Source of the DNA: Argyresthia goedartella
Lineage: Eukaryota; Arthropoda; Insecta; Lepidoptera; Argyresthiidae
NCBI GenBank assembly: GCA_949825045.1
Contig: OX463812.1
Coordinates: forward strand, 5,564,661 to 5,628,660
DNA: 64,000 bases
Direction of reading: 5' to 3'
A model generated the notes under the pieces. That model did no database searches, was not told where the DNA came from, and was given only the letters and a program-made list of their open reading frames with translations. The first letter of the stretch is position 1; each line of letters begins with the position of its first letter. Made by a program: the position numbers and the translations under genes. Positions 11,953-24,000 of the stretch are shown in pieces.

Positions 11953-12070
11953 TCTTATTCTCACTAGTTCAATTAACAGTACAATTGATAGAACTAGTGA
12001 AACTTTTCAGTATTAGTAGTTAAATCAAATATAATCTTTGAACTACTAATACTGTAAAGGTTCACTAGTT
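11953..12070. repeat. MITE fragment, split by an LTR element
   Basis: 'ttctcactagttcaattaac' and its inverted partners at 12000-12070 form nested palindromes. The same sequence recurs in the fold-back arms at 26.0 and 27.5 kb. The copy is cut at 12070 by the LTR element and continues at 15316 ('agttcaattgacagtt'). Confidence 0.7.
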
Positions 12071-12289
12071 TGAAGAGGATGGAGGCTCTTTCTTGTACCC
12101 AAGGCTAGGTATATAGAAAAGAGCAGTGAAGCCAGATCCGGACCATTAATGACTCTTAATTATATTTAAATATTCAACTATAAATACTAATGAATCTGCC
12201 TATGTTGACAGATATCAAGGTTGCATTAGATTTGCATCTGACTACCTAGTTACAAAGGTCAGCTATGTAGGTATGTATAGGTACCTACA
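12071..12289. repeat. LTR (left)
   Basis: 219 bp, TGAAGAGGAT...CTACA, matching 15097-15315. Confidence 0.88.
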
Positions 12290-12932
12290 TGGCTTCCCTC
12301 TTTGATTTTGAAAATAAATGTGCCACATAAATAAAATTACAATTTAGTTGAGCTATGAATAAATCGACACAAGGTAAGGTAAAATAACAAACAATAGAAA
12401 TAATGTCAGTAGGTAAAAAAATTTCGCCAGGCCGCGGTTTCTTCAAATTTTTGCTGACTTGCTGTTGCTCCGTCTTGACCTGCTTTTGTTATTATATTAG
12501 TAGATAATTTGGTCGATAGGCTTCCATGTTATGATTGGGGTCGACGTTTGTCTGCATCTCGTCACGGCGGTATGTGCTGCAACTTGTGGGGCTGCTGTGC
12601 ATCGTGTCATCTGAGGAGCTTATTCCGCCGTACTATGTGACAATTGAAAACACAGATGGAATATTTCCTTTCAGCCGTGCAGTTTCTTGATTGATGTTGG
12701 CGGACTGATGACTCTAGGTTGATGGTAGTGATATGCTCCATGGAGTAAGCGGGAACCGGTGAGGTAACGGCGATGGGCCTATTTATAATAATAATAAAAA
12801 TAAATTGTTTATTTCAGGCAATATAAAACCCATAAAAAATATACAATAAATTTTAAAATACAATTTAAAATACAATAATACAATACCTAAATCCAAAATA
12901 AATCTAAAACATAAGTGAGACATATACATACA

Positions 12933-14288
12933 TTACTTTTTATTTCTCTCCTGGTGCACGCGCAGCCAGTGTCGGATTATCCCGCTCTGATATGGGTTCT
13001 CATGGAGTGCATAGACGACCTCGTTTTGCGAGGTTTTTACCCTTTCCCAGAATGAGGCCACCCGGGACCTGATGACCGCGAAGTAGTCAGGGACCCTGGC
13101 GTCGGCGAACATGCCCGACGCACTACAGTACCGTGGCAAACGCAATAATATGCGGAAGGCGTTATTATATTATACTCTGAGGATGTTATATGTCCTCCTG
13201 ATGTAGTTGGTCCAGAGTTGGCAAGTGTAAAAGCATAGGCAGTATGCTCTAAATAGGACAATTTTAAATTCCTCAGAGCACTTACCAAAACGGCGCGCGA
13301 GCATGATCGCCCTAACTGCCATGGCCCTGCGCTCCCTCTCGATGTCCGCGTCATCACTCAGGTTCTCATCCAAGATATGTCCAAGGTACCTGAACTGCCT
13401 CACAACCCGAACTGGTGAGCCATACAAATATACTGGAGGAACCATCTCCGGACCCCTTCCTGATTTAAAAACTAACATTTCTGTTTTTTGGACGTTATAC
13501 TTCATGCCATTCTTTTCAGCGAACGTTTCACAGATTGCAAGTAGTTTTCTTAGTCCCTTGATCGAGGGGCAGAGGAGCACCATGTAATCAGCGTAACTTA
13601 GGTTGTTAAAACATATATTATTGAACCAGCATCCGACATCGGCACTCCTCAGCTCCTCGATCAAGTCATTAACATACAGGTTGAAGAGATCCGGAGAGGT
13701 CAATCCACCTTGATGCACACCACAATCTAGCCTGTAACTACTAGATTCTGTGTCGCCCCATCTTACATTGTTAGTCTGGTTCCCGTACCAGAACCTCAAC
13801 AGATCCACGATATCATTCGGTACTTGAGCCTTCGTCATCTTGTCCCAAAGTATACCATAGTTCACTAAATTGAAAGCTTTACTTAGATCCAAGAAACACG
13901 CGTATTCTGACGTGTCTCTGTGTTTGTAGTAGTTTATGGTGTTTTTCAGACATAATATCGCGGAATCCGTTGAAAGCCCAGGACGAAAACCAAACTGGGC
14001 GTCACTGATTCTAACATTTCTCATCAGTTCGGGCTGCAAAAGTCTTTCAAATACCTTGCCCATTATTGTACTCAGCGATATGGGTCTGTAGTTGCCCAGA
14101 TTCGACAGATCGCCAGTTTTGTTCTTTACAATTGGGACTACAACAGTCTTCATCAGACCCTCTGGTAGGTAGCTATGTTGTAGGCACATGTTGAACAGCG
14201 AAGACAGAATACTGAAGATCGAATCACCAGCATAGTGTATGTGCTCCTCGCTCAGACCGTCATGACCGGGTGACTTGCCACGAGTCAT
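12933..14288 (-). pseudogene. LINE reverse transcriptase with mutated active site
   Basis: The frame opens with MTRGKSPGHDGLSEEH and shows the non-LTR RT blocks in order: NYRPISLST, AQFGFRPGLSTDSA, ACFLDLSKAF, GVHQGGLTSP, then SYADYMVLL where the family has YADD. The second catalytic Asp is therefore Tyr, which should abolish polymerase activity. After an in-frame TAA at 13170-13172 the same frame continues (YNNAFRILLRLPRYCSASGM...) to a stop at 12933. Upstream, a frameshifted segment (FSPKDVFLVVKH near 14290-14320) joins the start, so coding began further 5'. AT-rich 3' UTR follows to about 12786. The clade is probably CR1-like; this is not certain. Confidence 0.85.
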
Positions 14289-14599
14289 GTTTTACAACCA
14301 GGAAGACATCTTTGGGGGAGAACTTTATCTGACGCTGAGGCGTCATGGAAGTCTTATTAGTGACGTCAGGTTTGAGGGGGCGACCAACGTTAACTGAAGA
14401 ATGCGTTACGTCCCCCGCTGAACTGCTCCCGTCGGTGTGTGGCCAGCTTATCCAGCTCGGACCACAACTGCTTCCGCCCGCGTCTCCCGTCGCTGACCAC
14501 TCCTGACTGGCCATGTGCCCGTTTCGCACCCTCATTCATGTTGCTGCCGCTCTGATTCCGCTCCGCGTGCAGGGGGAAGAGTGTTCGCTCGTATTCCAT

Positions 14600-15096
14600 G
14601 CAGCTGCAGCTTAATGCGTGGGAATAGCTTGAGTACGCGTACGTTTTGAGGCTGCTGCGTCTCGAGGTGTAGTGTGTTTTACAGGTCTATGTCATATGTA
14701 TTTCCGCGTTGTCCTTGAGTGGGTTGAATTTGAATTTTGGTTTGGTTGCCGTAATGCGGAGTCCTGTGTCGTAAGTAGTGCGTCGATCTTGTGTCCTTGT
14801 TTTTGTGGGTCAGTCCAGTGTTGTCCACTTCTTACGTTGTAGTGCTGGAGGTCCGTGACCGTGATAGATGGTGGATTCAATGTTAATGATGATGATGTTG
14901 TCGCAACTGGAGTTGATGGAAAAGTATTCAGTTAGTTTATTTTGGTGTTGAATTTGGTTGACTCCGTAATGTCCTTTTCGGATTCGTTCGAAGTTTAATT
15001 TGCAGTCTTGATGTTGAGGTTGTTGTGGTGTAGTCTTCCGAGATGAGCTTCAGTTGGGTGCTTCAGACGGGTACGTGATCACGTCGGGGTCACTAA
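14600..15096. other. LTR-element interior without recognisable gene
   Basis: Between the LINE and the right LTR. Read on the minus strand it begins 'ttagtgaccccgacgtgatc' directly after the LTR, a leader-like position for a primer-binding site, but I cannot match it to a tRNA. Confidence 0.4.
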
Positions 15097-15315
15097 TGAA
15101 GAGGATGGAGGCTCTTTCCTGTTCCCGAGGCTAAGTATATAGAAGAGAGCAGTGAAGCCAGATGTGGACCATTAATGACTCTTTATTATATTTAAATATT
15201 CACCTATAAATACTAATGAATCTGCCTATGTTGAAAGATATCAAGGTTGCATTAGATTTGCATCTGACTACCTAGTTACAAAGGTCAGCTATGTAGGTAT
15301 GTATAGGTAACTACA
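15097..15315. repeat. LTR (right)
   Basis: 219 bp, second copy of the LTR at 12071, followed by the target duplication AGTT. Confidence 0.88.
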
Positions 15316-15599
15316 AGTTCAATTGACAGTTCATAATTTAATTTCATAATTTCTTTATTGCACACAAATAATTATATTGACAAGATATATATTAAAATAG
15401 TGTACAAAGGCGAGCTTATCTCTAACAAGAGATCTCTTCCAGCAAACCATGTCAGGATGAGATAGGTTAATCACAGAGCACGGGTAGACCGATGTATACA
15501 ACATAACTTAAATTACAACTCAATAAACTACATACATGAAATATACATCCTAAATATAAATAAATATTAAATATATATAAATTATAAAAACATAAATAC

Positions 15600-15725
15600 T
15601 ACCTATATTTCTAAAGAGATAGGAAGTGCTTCTTCACACGACTTTTAAAGATATTGAGAGTAGGACTATCCCTGATGGTGCAGGGGAGTGCATTCCACAA
15701 CCGAATGGCCCGGAGTCTAAACCCG
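15600..15725 (-). pseudogene. LINE RT C-terminal tail, cut off
   Basis: The minus strand reads YEHGFRLRAIRLWNALPCTI followed by RDSPTLNIFKSRVKKHFLSL and a stop. This is equivalent to the last residues of the LINE protein ending at 34170. It is separated from the rest of the RT by the small insertion at 15738-15850. Confidence 0.75.
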
Positions 15726-15737
15726 TGCTCGTAAGTT

Positions 15738-15850
15738 TAAGTCCTTTATTGCACTGAAAATATACAGACATTAAATCGATGTTATTACAATAAAAATAAA
15801 ACAATGTTCAGCATCCGCCAACTGCTTCGTCAATGTTGCGGTTACGTCAA
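15738..15850 (-). mobile_element. Tiny 3'-end retrocopy with 12-bp TSD
   Basis: A 113-bp insert is bounded by TGCTCGTAAGTT at 15726-15737 and 15851-15862. On the minus strand it ends '...tgcaataaaggacttaa', resembling a LINE 3' terminus, so it looks like an extremely 5'-truncated target-primed insertion inside the RT gene. Confidence 0.75.
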
Positions 15851-17220
15851 TGCTCGTAAGTTGCGGTGTTATGTTGTGGGGTCGTGAGTATAGAAACTGT
15901 GTGGGTCCTCCGAGGCCTGCTGGAAGAAACAAATTGAAAACGGTCTCGTAGGAAGGTTGGATAGCGTGGATTCCGCAAAATATTGTAGAGAAGGTGGAGG
16001 ATGTGACAATCCCGACGAAGACGGATCGGAAGCGACTTCAACTCTTTGCGATGCTGTGATACGTGGTCGTATTTGCGCAGCCCGAAGATAAACCGAATCC
16101 CGAGATTTTGAAGTCGTTCGAGTTTTTTCAGTAATTTTTCGTTAGCACTGACCCAGCAGACATCAGCATAATCGATGAGGGGTAGAAGAAGAGACTGAGC
16201 GAGAGTGATTTTGGTCTGTCGAGGCAAAAAGTATTGAAGTCTCCTGAGAGAGTGAAAAGTAGCAAATACTCGTCGACTGACCTCGTTGACATGAAATGAC
16301 CAGGACAGCTGGTTATCGAAGATGAGACCCAGGTTTTTAGCTTTATCGCTATACATGATGGTGGTACCATTGAAAGTGACAACTGGAATAGGCTGTTGCT
16401 GTAACAGTTTTAGAGAATATCTTGTACCTATAATCATAACCTGGGACTTACTCGGGTTAACCAGGAGTCCGAAGGATGAAGCCCAACTTTTTACACCCTC
16501 AAGATCTGCGTTTAGTTTCTCCACAGCAGAGTTTACATCATTAGGAGAAAAGTGGCGATATATCTGGAGATCATCAGCATAAAGATGATATGAGGAAGAC
16601 AGGACATCGGAGATGGAGTTAATGAAAATCGAGAATAGGAGTGGAGAAAGTAGACCGCCTTGAGGGACGCCTGTAAAGAGGTCACACCATTCAGTGGAAG
16701 TCTCCTCCGACCTGATACGCTGTTGCCGATCCCTCAAATAAGAGTCGAACCAGCTGGCACAGGATGAGGAGACGTTGAGGGATCTAAGAACCTCAATGAG
16801 AATGTCGAAATCTACGCAGTTGAAGGCACTACTGAAGTCAAGTAAAGCTAAGACGGAAAGCTGTTTGCAGTCCATGGCTAGTTGGATGTCATCTGTGACT
16901 TTCAGCAAAGCCGTGACGGTGCTATGTCCCGTTCTGAATCCTGACTTGAAAGTGTTTAGAAGATTGTTGGGGGAAAGGTAATAGGAGAGCTGGTTATGAA
17001 CAATGGTCTCAATGACTTTGGAGAGGATGGGCAGGATTGAAATGGGTTGATACTCTTTGAAAGAGGCGGGACAGGGAGTTTTAGGTAATGGGATGACTAG
17101 CGCTCTTTGCCACACTGTGGGGAAGACGCCATTTGATATGGAAAAGTTAATAAAATGTGTGATAGCAGGCAATAGTTCGTCTAGGATCAACAGTAGCATT
17201 TTAATGGCAAATTTTGTCAT
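15847..17220 (-). pseudogene. LINE reverse transcriptase domain
   Basis: Would copy LINE RNA at the nicked target. RT blocks are in order: EYQPISILPILSKVIE, SGFRTGHSTVTALL, LALLDFSSAFNCVD, GVPQGGLLSPLLFS, and the active site YHLYADDLQIYRHF (YADD intact). The C-terminal 'connection' region follows (RLQNLGIRFIFGLRKYDHVS). The frame is open for 457 codons but joins the upstream endonuclease only through two compensating frameshifts between 17220 and 17362, and its end is interrupted at 15851. The copy is therefore inactive although the RT core looks intact. Confidence 0.88.
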
Positions 17221-17361
17221 CGCCTACAGCTTTTGAGTTGACAGCCAATAATGCCTTCTTGACCGTTTCGATTCCAACATTGCTTAACTTGAATGGTGTG
17301 GTGTCTGGTAAGGTCTTAGAGCGAAGGCTCTGAAGCGTAGAGTGTTTGACAGCGGGATCCA

Positions 17362-18396
17362 TCACAACAGGCGGGGCAGAAAAACCTTGTTGAGACCATT
17401 GAGATCTACATTACCAGCTTGTAGGTCCTGGGACTTACCCACGCCAAGCGTTCGTAAGAATTTCCACACCTGGGCTGGAGTATAATTCTCAATGCATTCG
17501 TGGATGTGCCGACGTTTAGCATCGCGACAGCGACGGTTGCAACGATTGCGAAGCCATTTGTAGGAAAGGAAATTGTCTTCTGTCGGATTCTTGCGGTATC
17601 TACACTTGGCAGTGTTCCTCTTGGCCATTAGACGCTTGATAGTGTCTGTTAGCCAAGGGGCAGGCAGGTGTTTCACTCTTACTCTTTTTATGGGTGCGTG
17701 CTTGTCATAGAGACCCAGGACCACAGAATTGAAATTGGCAATTTTATTATCAACGTTCTTACTTGAAGTGACAGGGGACCAGTCAATCGACATGGCATCC
17801 GACATAAGAGAGTGTTGGTCGATATGTTTAAAGTTACGGATGTAAAGAAATTTCGCCCTGCTCTTGAGAGGCCTAATCTTATACGAAAGAAAAGAGAAAG
17901 GAGAATTCAGTTGTCCGTGTAGGGCGACCTTGTCCACATTGGAAGTAATCATAATATCGAGAAGTGAGGGAGAGCAATGTGGTTGCAAATGGGTGGCTTC
18001 AAGAGGCAGAATATGCAGATTAAAGGAGTCGACTACGGACTTGAGTCTGATAGAACGTGAATTATTTATAAGGAGACAGGTGTTGAAATCCCCTAGAATG
18101 AGAGTGTCTTTATATAGTGGTGTAAGTTCGTTGAGAAGGGATTCGAATGAGTCGAAGTAGTCGATGTGAACAGAGGGGCTATAAAGAACACCGAGGAGGA
18201 CCTTGTTATGGTGAAGAGTTATTTCGAGAAATAGATGTTCAGCATAGTCGGAGTACTGACTAGGGGATGCGCTGATCACCTTGCACGGAATTTCCGCACG
18301 CAGATAAATAGCGACGCCCCCATCGGCTTTCCCGACTCTGTCATTCCTATACAGCCTGTATCCTGGAAGAGAATACGAAGAAGATGACAGTGAAGG
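17362..18396 (-). pseudogene. LINE endonuclease C-terminal half and linker
   Basis: The APE-type endonuclease continues here from 24175: LILGDFNTCLL (catalytic GDFN motif) and LLDIMITSN are visible. The SDH-type catalytic motif is damaged: the sequence reads FSFLSYKIRP where the related copy at 31.9 kb has FSFHDLIYLSFKL, a five-codon loss that removes the His. The linker (VKHLPAPWLTDTIKRLMAKR) follows. A frameshift near 18280 separates this frame from the upstream RLYRNDRVGKADGG, and another lies near 17370. Confidence 0.82.
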
Positions 18397-18583
18397 TGTC
18401 GTGGCGTAAGGCCGGCAGCCTCCTTGGCTCGTTGGCCGGCGAGGCTAGATGTTATGACGGAAAAAGAAAAGGAAGCCAGGAGGGAACCATAGAGTAAGGG
18501 ACGGACGGATAAAACGTAAAAATAAAAGGGTGACGAAAAAGCTGGAGAAATTTTTTTATTGCTAGACCTTGGTAGACCAAACA
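18397..18583 (+). repeat. 5' LTR of BEL/Pao element
   Basis: 187 bp, TGTCGTGGCG...CCAAACA; same length as the 3' LTR. It would hold the promoter and polyadenylation signals. Confidence 0.93.
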
Positions 18584-18641
18584 AAGTGGTCCTTCGAAGA
18601 CAACTGACCAGCACTGTGGATCCAGTGTAACGACAAAAGGT

Positions 18642-21527
18642 ATGCCGCTGACCCGCTCCCAGGCAAAAAATATGGAGGCCAGCAGGCCAGACGAGCCGAC
18701 GACGACGTCGCCCGCTGATGAGACGCCCGCTGACGAGGTGCCCGCGGGTGGCCGTGATGACGACGCGATTTCCCTCAGGTCGATGACATCCGCCGTATCG
18801 GTAGCCTCGACCACCAGACGCAGGCAGCTTCTCGACCTTGAGCTGGAGACTGCGGAAGCAATGGCTGCCATTGAGCTGGAGGAAGCGATGGCAAAAGCGG
18901 CAGCCGAGCAGCAACGACGAGCCTCGGACGTGAAGAGACGGCTGCTTACCACGAGACTAGCCCTGCAAACGGCCGCTTTGGAAGACGAGGGAAGGCGCAG
19001 CCGTGCGTCCTCTCGAGCGTCGTCGGTCACCGACATGCGACCGACGATGAAGACTATTCTCCAAATGCCCACAGTGACAGCAGCGGCTTGCGACGCAGCC
19101 CGACCCAAAGACCACCGAGACCACCCCGAAATGACGAAAACCGGTGATATGGCGAAGTTCCTAGCAAGACAGACGTCGATCAAGGAGCTACCACAGTTCT
19201 GCGGAGACCCCGAAGAGTGGCCCTTATTCTACGCACAGTTCGTGACGACGACCCGACTATGCGGATACAGCGACGACGAAAACATCGCCCGGCTAGCTAA
19301 ATGCCTTAAAGGGCACGCCCGCGAAGCTGTATCGGCCCTGCTCGTCACTGCAACAAACCTAGAAATGATCATAAAAACATTACGGCTGCGATTCGGACGA
19401 CCGGAACTGTTGATTGAGGTAATGTTATTGAAAATTCATAACATTCGTGACATACGTCAAGACGACGTCAATCTACTCATAGAGTACGCGACCATAGTGC
19501 AAAACATTGTCGCGACCATGAAAATGACAAATGAGGTCGGTCATCTGACGAACCCGACCTTGATTCGAGAAATAATCGGCAAGTTACCGATGACGCTGAA
19601 GTACCAGTGGAGTTTCTCTATTGCGAGTAGAGGTGAGAGCAAAATTAATCTCAACGACGTGTCAGAGTGGTTGATGATGGTAGCCAATGCCGCGACGACT
19701 ATTGCACTGCTGCCTACTGCTGACCGACAACACCATCAACACACAAAGCAGGAGAAGAAGTTCGTACATGCCACCACACCCACCACCTCAATGACGACAG
19801 CCCCAAAGCGAACCACCTGCGCACTGTGTCAACACGAACACGCCCTGAACAACTGCTCTGAATTTAAACGCCTTTCCATAGACGATCGCTGGAAATTGGT
19901 GACCGAGAGAAAGCTGTGCTTCTGCTGCCTGTCGCTGAGTCACCAGCTTAAGAGCTGCAGGAGGAAGACCAAGTGTTCCGAAGGGCAATGCACCAGACTA
20001 CATCACCCGCTGCTACACGCCGCGCCACGCAACGAGACTAACGAGCGGGCGCAGACTGCGGCGACGGTGATCCATTGCGGCGACGCGACATCCACTATTC
20101 TCCTAAAGGTGGCACCAGTGGTCATCTCTGGACCGAGCGGGGACGTGGAGGCTCTAGCGCTACTAGACGAGGGAGCGTCGGTGTCACTGATTGACGACTC
20201 TCTACTGAAGCGGGCCGGTATCACGGGACCAACCGTGATGCTGCAGTTACGAGGGGCCACCGGAATGAGGACGAGCGAGCCGAACTGCAAGAGGATCAAC
20301 ATCACCGTTCGTGGCCGAGCTAAAGAAGAGCGCTTCGTTTTGTATAATATGAGATCTGTAAATAATTTATACTTGTCTGTACATAATTTAAATATTAATG
20401 GACTACTGAAAGACTTCCCACACCTGACTGACCTCCTACAACACATCGACAGACTGACCTACAACGAGCGACCGCAAATACTTATAGGATCCGACAACAT
20501 TGACCTAATCGTGACCAGACGTGCTCATGTAGGACCGACCGGACCGATTGTTTTGGAGACAAGCTTGGGGAACATCGTGCACGGTAAACTGTCGCCATTG
20601 ACACCGACGGACGCGACTATTTACCACCTGTGCCCATGCGACGCTCTGAATGACATGGTGAGGCGATCGTTCTCGACTGACGGTTTCGGGACGAAACCAT
20701 TCCGTGACACTCCTCGGTCGCGAGAGGATCTGAAGGCTCTCGCCATCATGGAAAAGACGACGAAACTAGTAGGTGACAGGTGGGAGACTGGCCTTCTGTG
20801 GAGGGACGACGCAGCAGTGCTGCCAGACAGCCGCGCTGTCGCCCAGAAGCGGCTGGTGGGTGTCACCAAGAAGATGGACAGCAAGCCTGAGTTTGCAGCG
20901 CGCTACAGAGAGAAGGTGGAGGAAAACCTGGAAAAATGCTATCTGAAGAAGCTGACGGAAACAGAGCAGGTAACAAAGACTGACAAAACGTGGTATCTGC
21001 CACACTTCGCCGTGTTCAACCCAAATAAGCCAAACAAGCTACGCCTAGTACTTGACTGCGCAGGGAAGTCAAGCGGCAAGTCGCTCAATGATTTCCTACT
21101 TAGCGGACCTGACTTTCTCACATCACTAGAAGGCATCCTTTTAGGTTTCCATTGCGGCAAGATAGCTGTGATGGGTGACATTCAAGAGATGTTTCATCGC
21201 GTACTCATCAGAGAAGAGGACCAACAAGCACAGCGGCTTCTGTGGGACGGTGGTGAGTACGCCATGAATGTGATGACCTTTGGTGCTGTGTGTTCGCCGT
21301 CATCTGCACAGTACGTGAAGAATTTGAACGCGACCAGATTCAAGACCACGCACCCCAAGGCTGTTGACGCGATCGTAGAACACCATTACGTCGACGACTT
21401 CATCTATTCAATTGACGAGTACGACGAGGCTCTACAGGTTGTAAATGATGTGATAAGTATTCATGCTAAGGGAGGTTTCAACATGCGAAACTTTATGTCG
21501 GCTTCTAGGACATTTGCCCGAAGATAA
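18642..21527 (+). pseudogene. BEL/Pao gag, protease and RT (first part)
   Basis: 961 open codons from the first ATG after the 5' LTR. Residues 1-130 are Ser/Ala/charge-rich and probably coiled. Residues about 180-340 match the DUF1759-type capsid region (LPQFCGDPEEWPLFY). Cys/His knuckles follow (CALCQHEHALNNC and CFCCLSLSHQLKSC) and then an aspartic-protease-like region (ALLDEGASVSLID, with Glu after the Asp instead of the usual Ser/Asp). RT follows: HFAVFNPNKPNKLRLVLDC, AVMGDIQEMFHR, and the active site HHYVDDFI. The frame ends in SRTFARR because of a frameshift near 21505-21515; the normal continuation [10 protein letters not shown] is in the next frame. Confidence 0.9.
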
Positions 21528-22350
21528 GCTTGCACCGGGTGGTGCAAAGATGCTCTCAGATGACAAGAACGAGACAATGGAACGCGTTTTAGGCTTAAAC
21601 TGGGACCCCGAAGACGATAGCTTCACCTTCCTATTGAAGTTCCACAAAGTTGACTGCGACATCAGCGCTGGCGTCAAAAGACCGACCAAGAGAGATGTTT
21701 TGAAGCTAGTCATGTCCGTGTTTGACCCACTGGGGTTTCTGCTCTATGTTACAGTTCAGGCCCGCATCTTACTTCAAGACATTTGGAAGTCCAAAATAGG
21801 ATGGGATGATGAGATTGAAACGTGCCACTTTCACAGATGGCAAGCCTGGCTGCAAGAGCTGAACAAGACGACAGAGGTACGAATACCACGCTGGTTGTCC
21901 GCTAATAACTGTGACAAGCATGCATCTGCTGAGTTGCACGTCTTCTGCGATGCCAGCTCAAGGGCCTTTGTGAGCGTTGCTTATCTCAGAAGGAAGACGG
22001 CCGACGGAGTATGGCATGTAGCAATGATAATGGCGCGAGCGAGGGTTGCGCCTCTAAAAGTCCTGAGCATACCTCGGCTAGAGTTACAGGCAGCCGTGAT
22101 GGGAGCACGACTCTCCCAGGTTTTGAAGAGATACATAGGACTACCAATTAATAAAATAAAATTTTGGACGGACTCGAAAACTGTCCTTAGCTGGCTTAGG
22201 TCCGAGACCGGACGTTTCAAGCCTTTTATAGCGCATCGTGTCAGCGAAGTCTTTGAGCTGACAGACGTCTGTGACTGGAAGTGGGTGCCGACAGACATGA
22301 ACCCCGCTGATGATGCCACACGGGACGTTGTCATTGCCAGCAATGATTGA
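21463..22350 (+). pseudogene. BEL/Pao RT thumb and RNase H
   Basis: Continues the polyprotein one frame away: [22 protein letters not shown] and [10 protein letters not shown] are the usual BEL landmarks, then an RNase H-like domain ([34 protein letters not shown]). The frame stops at TGA 22348 (...VIASND stop WLRGPDFL), while the following residues keep the same frame, so this is a point-mutation stop and not the true end. Confidence 0.88.
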
Positions 22351-24000
22351 TGGCTTCGAGGACCCGACTTTCTTCGTCAACGCGAAGAGTCATGGCCACA
22401 GGAAGACGAAAGGTCCATAGCTCTAGATCTGGATGACGTTGAGGTGAAGGCGGTAAATCTACTGACTTCTGAAGCAAATGGAGCCCTGCCAGATGACAGC
22501 CGGTTCTCATCGTACTGGAGACTAATCAGAAGCACCGCCTGGATCTTTCGCTTCATCCACAACTCCAGAGGCTCGGGAAACAGACGAACCGGCGAACTCA
22601 CGGCCAGTGACCTGAGGTCTGCTGAAACTGCGTGGGTTAAGGAAAGTCAAAGGCGGAATTAATCACGAGAAATTGCTTCGATACTATCGACGGAGTTTGT
22701 GGACAAGACGAGCTCTCTGCGACAGTTAACACCCTTCTTAGATGCCGATGATGTTCTTCGAGTTTCAGGAAGAATAACAGCATCTAATGTAGCCGAAGGC
22801 ACAAAACATCCTGCGATCTTGCATCCAAAAGACACCTTTACAAAGCTACTACTCCAACAGTACCACAAGGCTGCGGGACGTGCTGGCCGAGAGATGACTT
22901 TGAACAACGTCAGACAACGATTTTGGATATGCAACGGTCGGAATGCAGTGAAGGCAACCTGGAATACGTGTCAAAAATGCAAGATTGACAAGGCGAAACC
23001 AGTTCCACCTCTAATGGGACAACTGCCCGACGTAAGGCTCAAGACCGGGGGACGAGCGTTTCGCTTTACTGGACTTGATTATTTTGGACCCATGACGGTC
23101 AAGGTTGGCCGGAGACACGAGAAAAGGTATGGTGCCTTGTTCACTTGCCTCACGGTCAGAGCTGTACACGTAGAGCTCGTTCACGACCTGACAACTAGCA
23201 GTGCGATAATGGCACTAAGACGGTTTATTGCAAGACGAGGCTGCCCGGAACAGATGTGGTACGACAATGCAACTACCTTTAAGGGAGCAGACAATGAGCT
23301 AAAGCAATCGGTTCGTGCGATAGATCAAGAGGAACTACTACGCTACGGAAGTATCAGGCAGATCGAATGGCATTTTATTGCGCCGCAGGCCCCCCACATG
23401 GGCGGATGCTGGGAGCGCCTGGTTCGGTCTATAAAAACGGCTATGAAGGCGACACTAAAAGAAGTTGTTCCAAGCGACCAGACCCTACAGACGGTGGTTG
23501 CCGAGGCAGAAGCTATAGTCAACACCCGACCCCTGACCTACGTCCCCCTCGACCATGTAGACGACTTGCCCTTGACACCAAATGACTTCTTACTGGCCAA
23601 AACTAACGATTTCGACCAGCCCTTCGGAAGCTTCGGTGACGGTGACCTGCTGAGACGAAACTGGAGGGAAGGACAACGACTTGCTGACTTAGTCTGGAAG
23701 CGGTGGCTCAAGGAGTACCTACCGACTTCGACAAGACGGGACAAATGGTACGGACCAACGACTCGACCAATAACGGACGGTGACTTAGTTATTATAGCAG
23801 ATGACCAGGCGCCCCGTAACCTCTGGCTACGGGGTGTCGTGACAAAAACATACAGAGGACCCGACGGACTAGTCCGTGTAGCTGACGTGAATACCAGACT
23901 GGGACTGTACCGACGAGCAGCAGCCAAGCTCTGCCGGCTGGACGTCCAACCACCGGGAGTATTGGCTCCCAATACTGGAGGTGGGGATGTCGTGGCGTAA
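22351..24000 (+). pseudogene. BEL/Pao integrase and C-terminal domain
   Basis: Same frame as the RNase H part, with a second in-frame stop (TAA) at 22660-22662. The integrase has a C..C pair at TCQKCK and the catalytic triad in GLDYFGP, WYDNATTF and GGCWERL; all three acidic residues are present. A DUF5641-like C-terminal module follows (WREGQRLADLVWKRW ... GPDGLVRVADV), typical of BEL/Pao elements. It ends just inside the 3' LTR. The role would be insertion of the cDNA into the genome. Confidence 0.9.

Larger units (their letters stand above)
12071..15315 (-). mobile_element. LTR retrotransposon, 219-bp LTRs, 4-bp TSD
   Basis: Two direct copies of 219 bp (12071-12289 and 15097-15315), about 95% identical, begin TG and end CA, and are flanked by AGTT (12067-12070 and 15316-15319). 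A purine-rich tract AAAGAGGGAAG (minus strand) abuts the left LTR, which favours minus orientation. No gag, protease, RT or integrase of an LTR element is recognisable inside. The interior instead contains a 5'-truncated LINE (about 12.8-14.6 kb), so this is a non-autonomous or gutted element with a nested insertion. Confidence 0.82.

Noticed and set aside
18276..19183. Minus-strand open frames over 200 codons opposite the BEL gag
   Set aside because: They are antisense shadows of a GC-rich coding region, with low-complexity translations and no domain.
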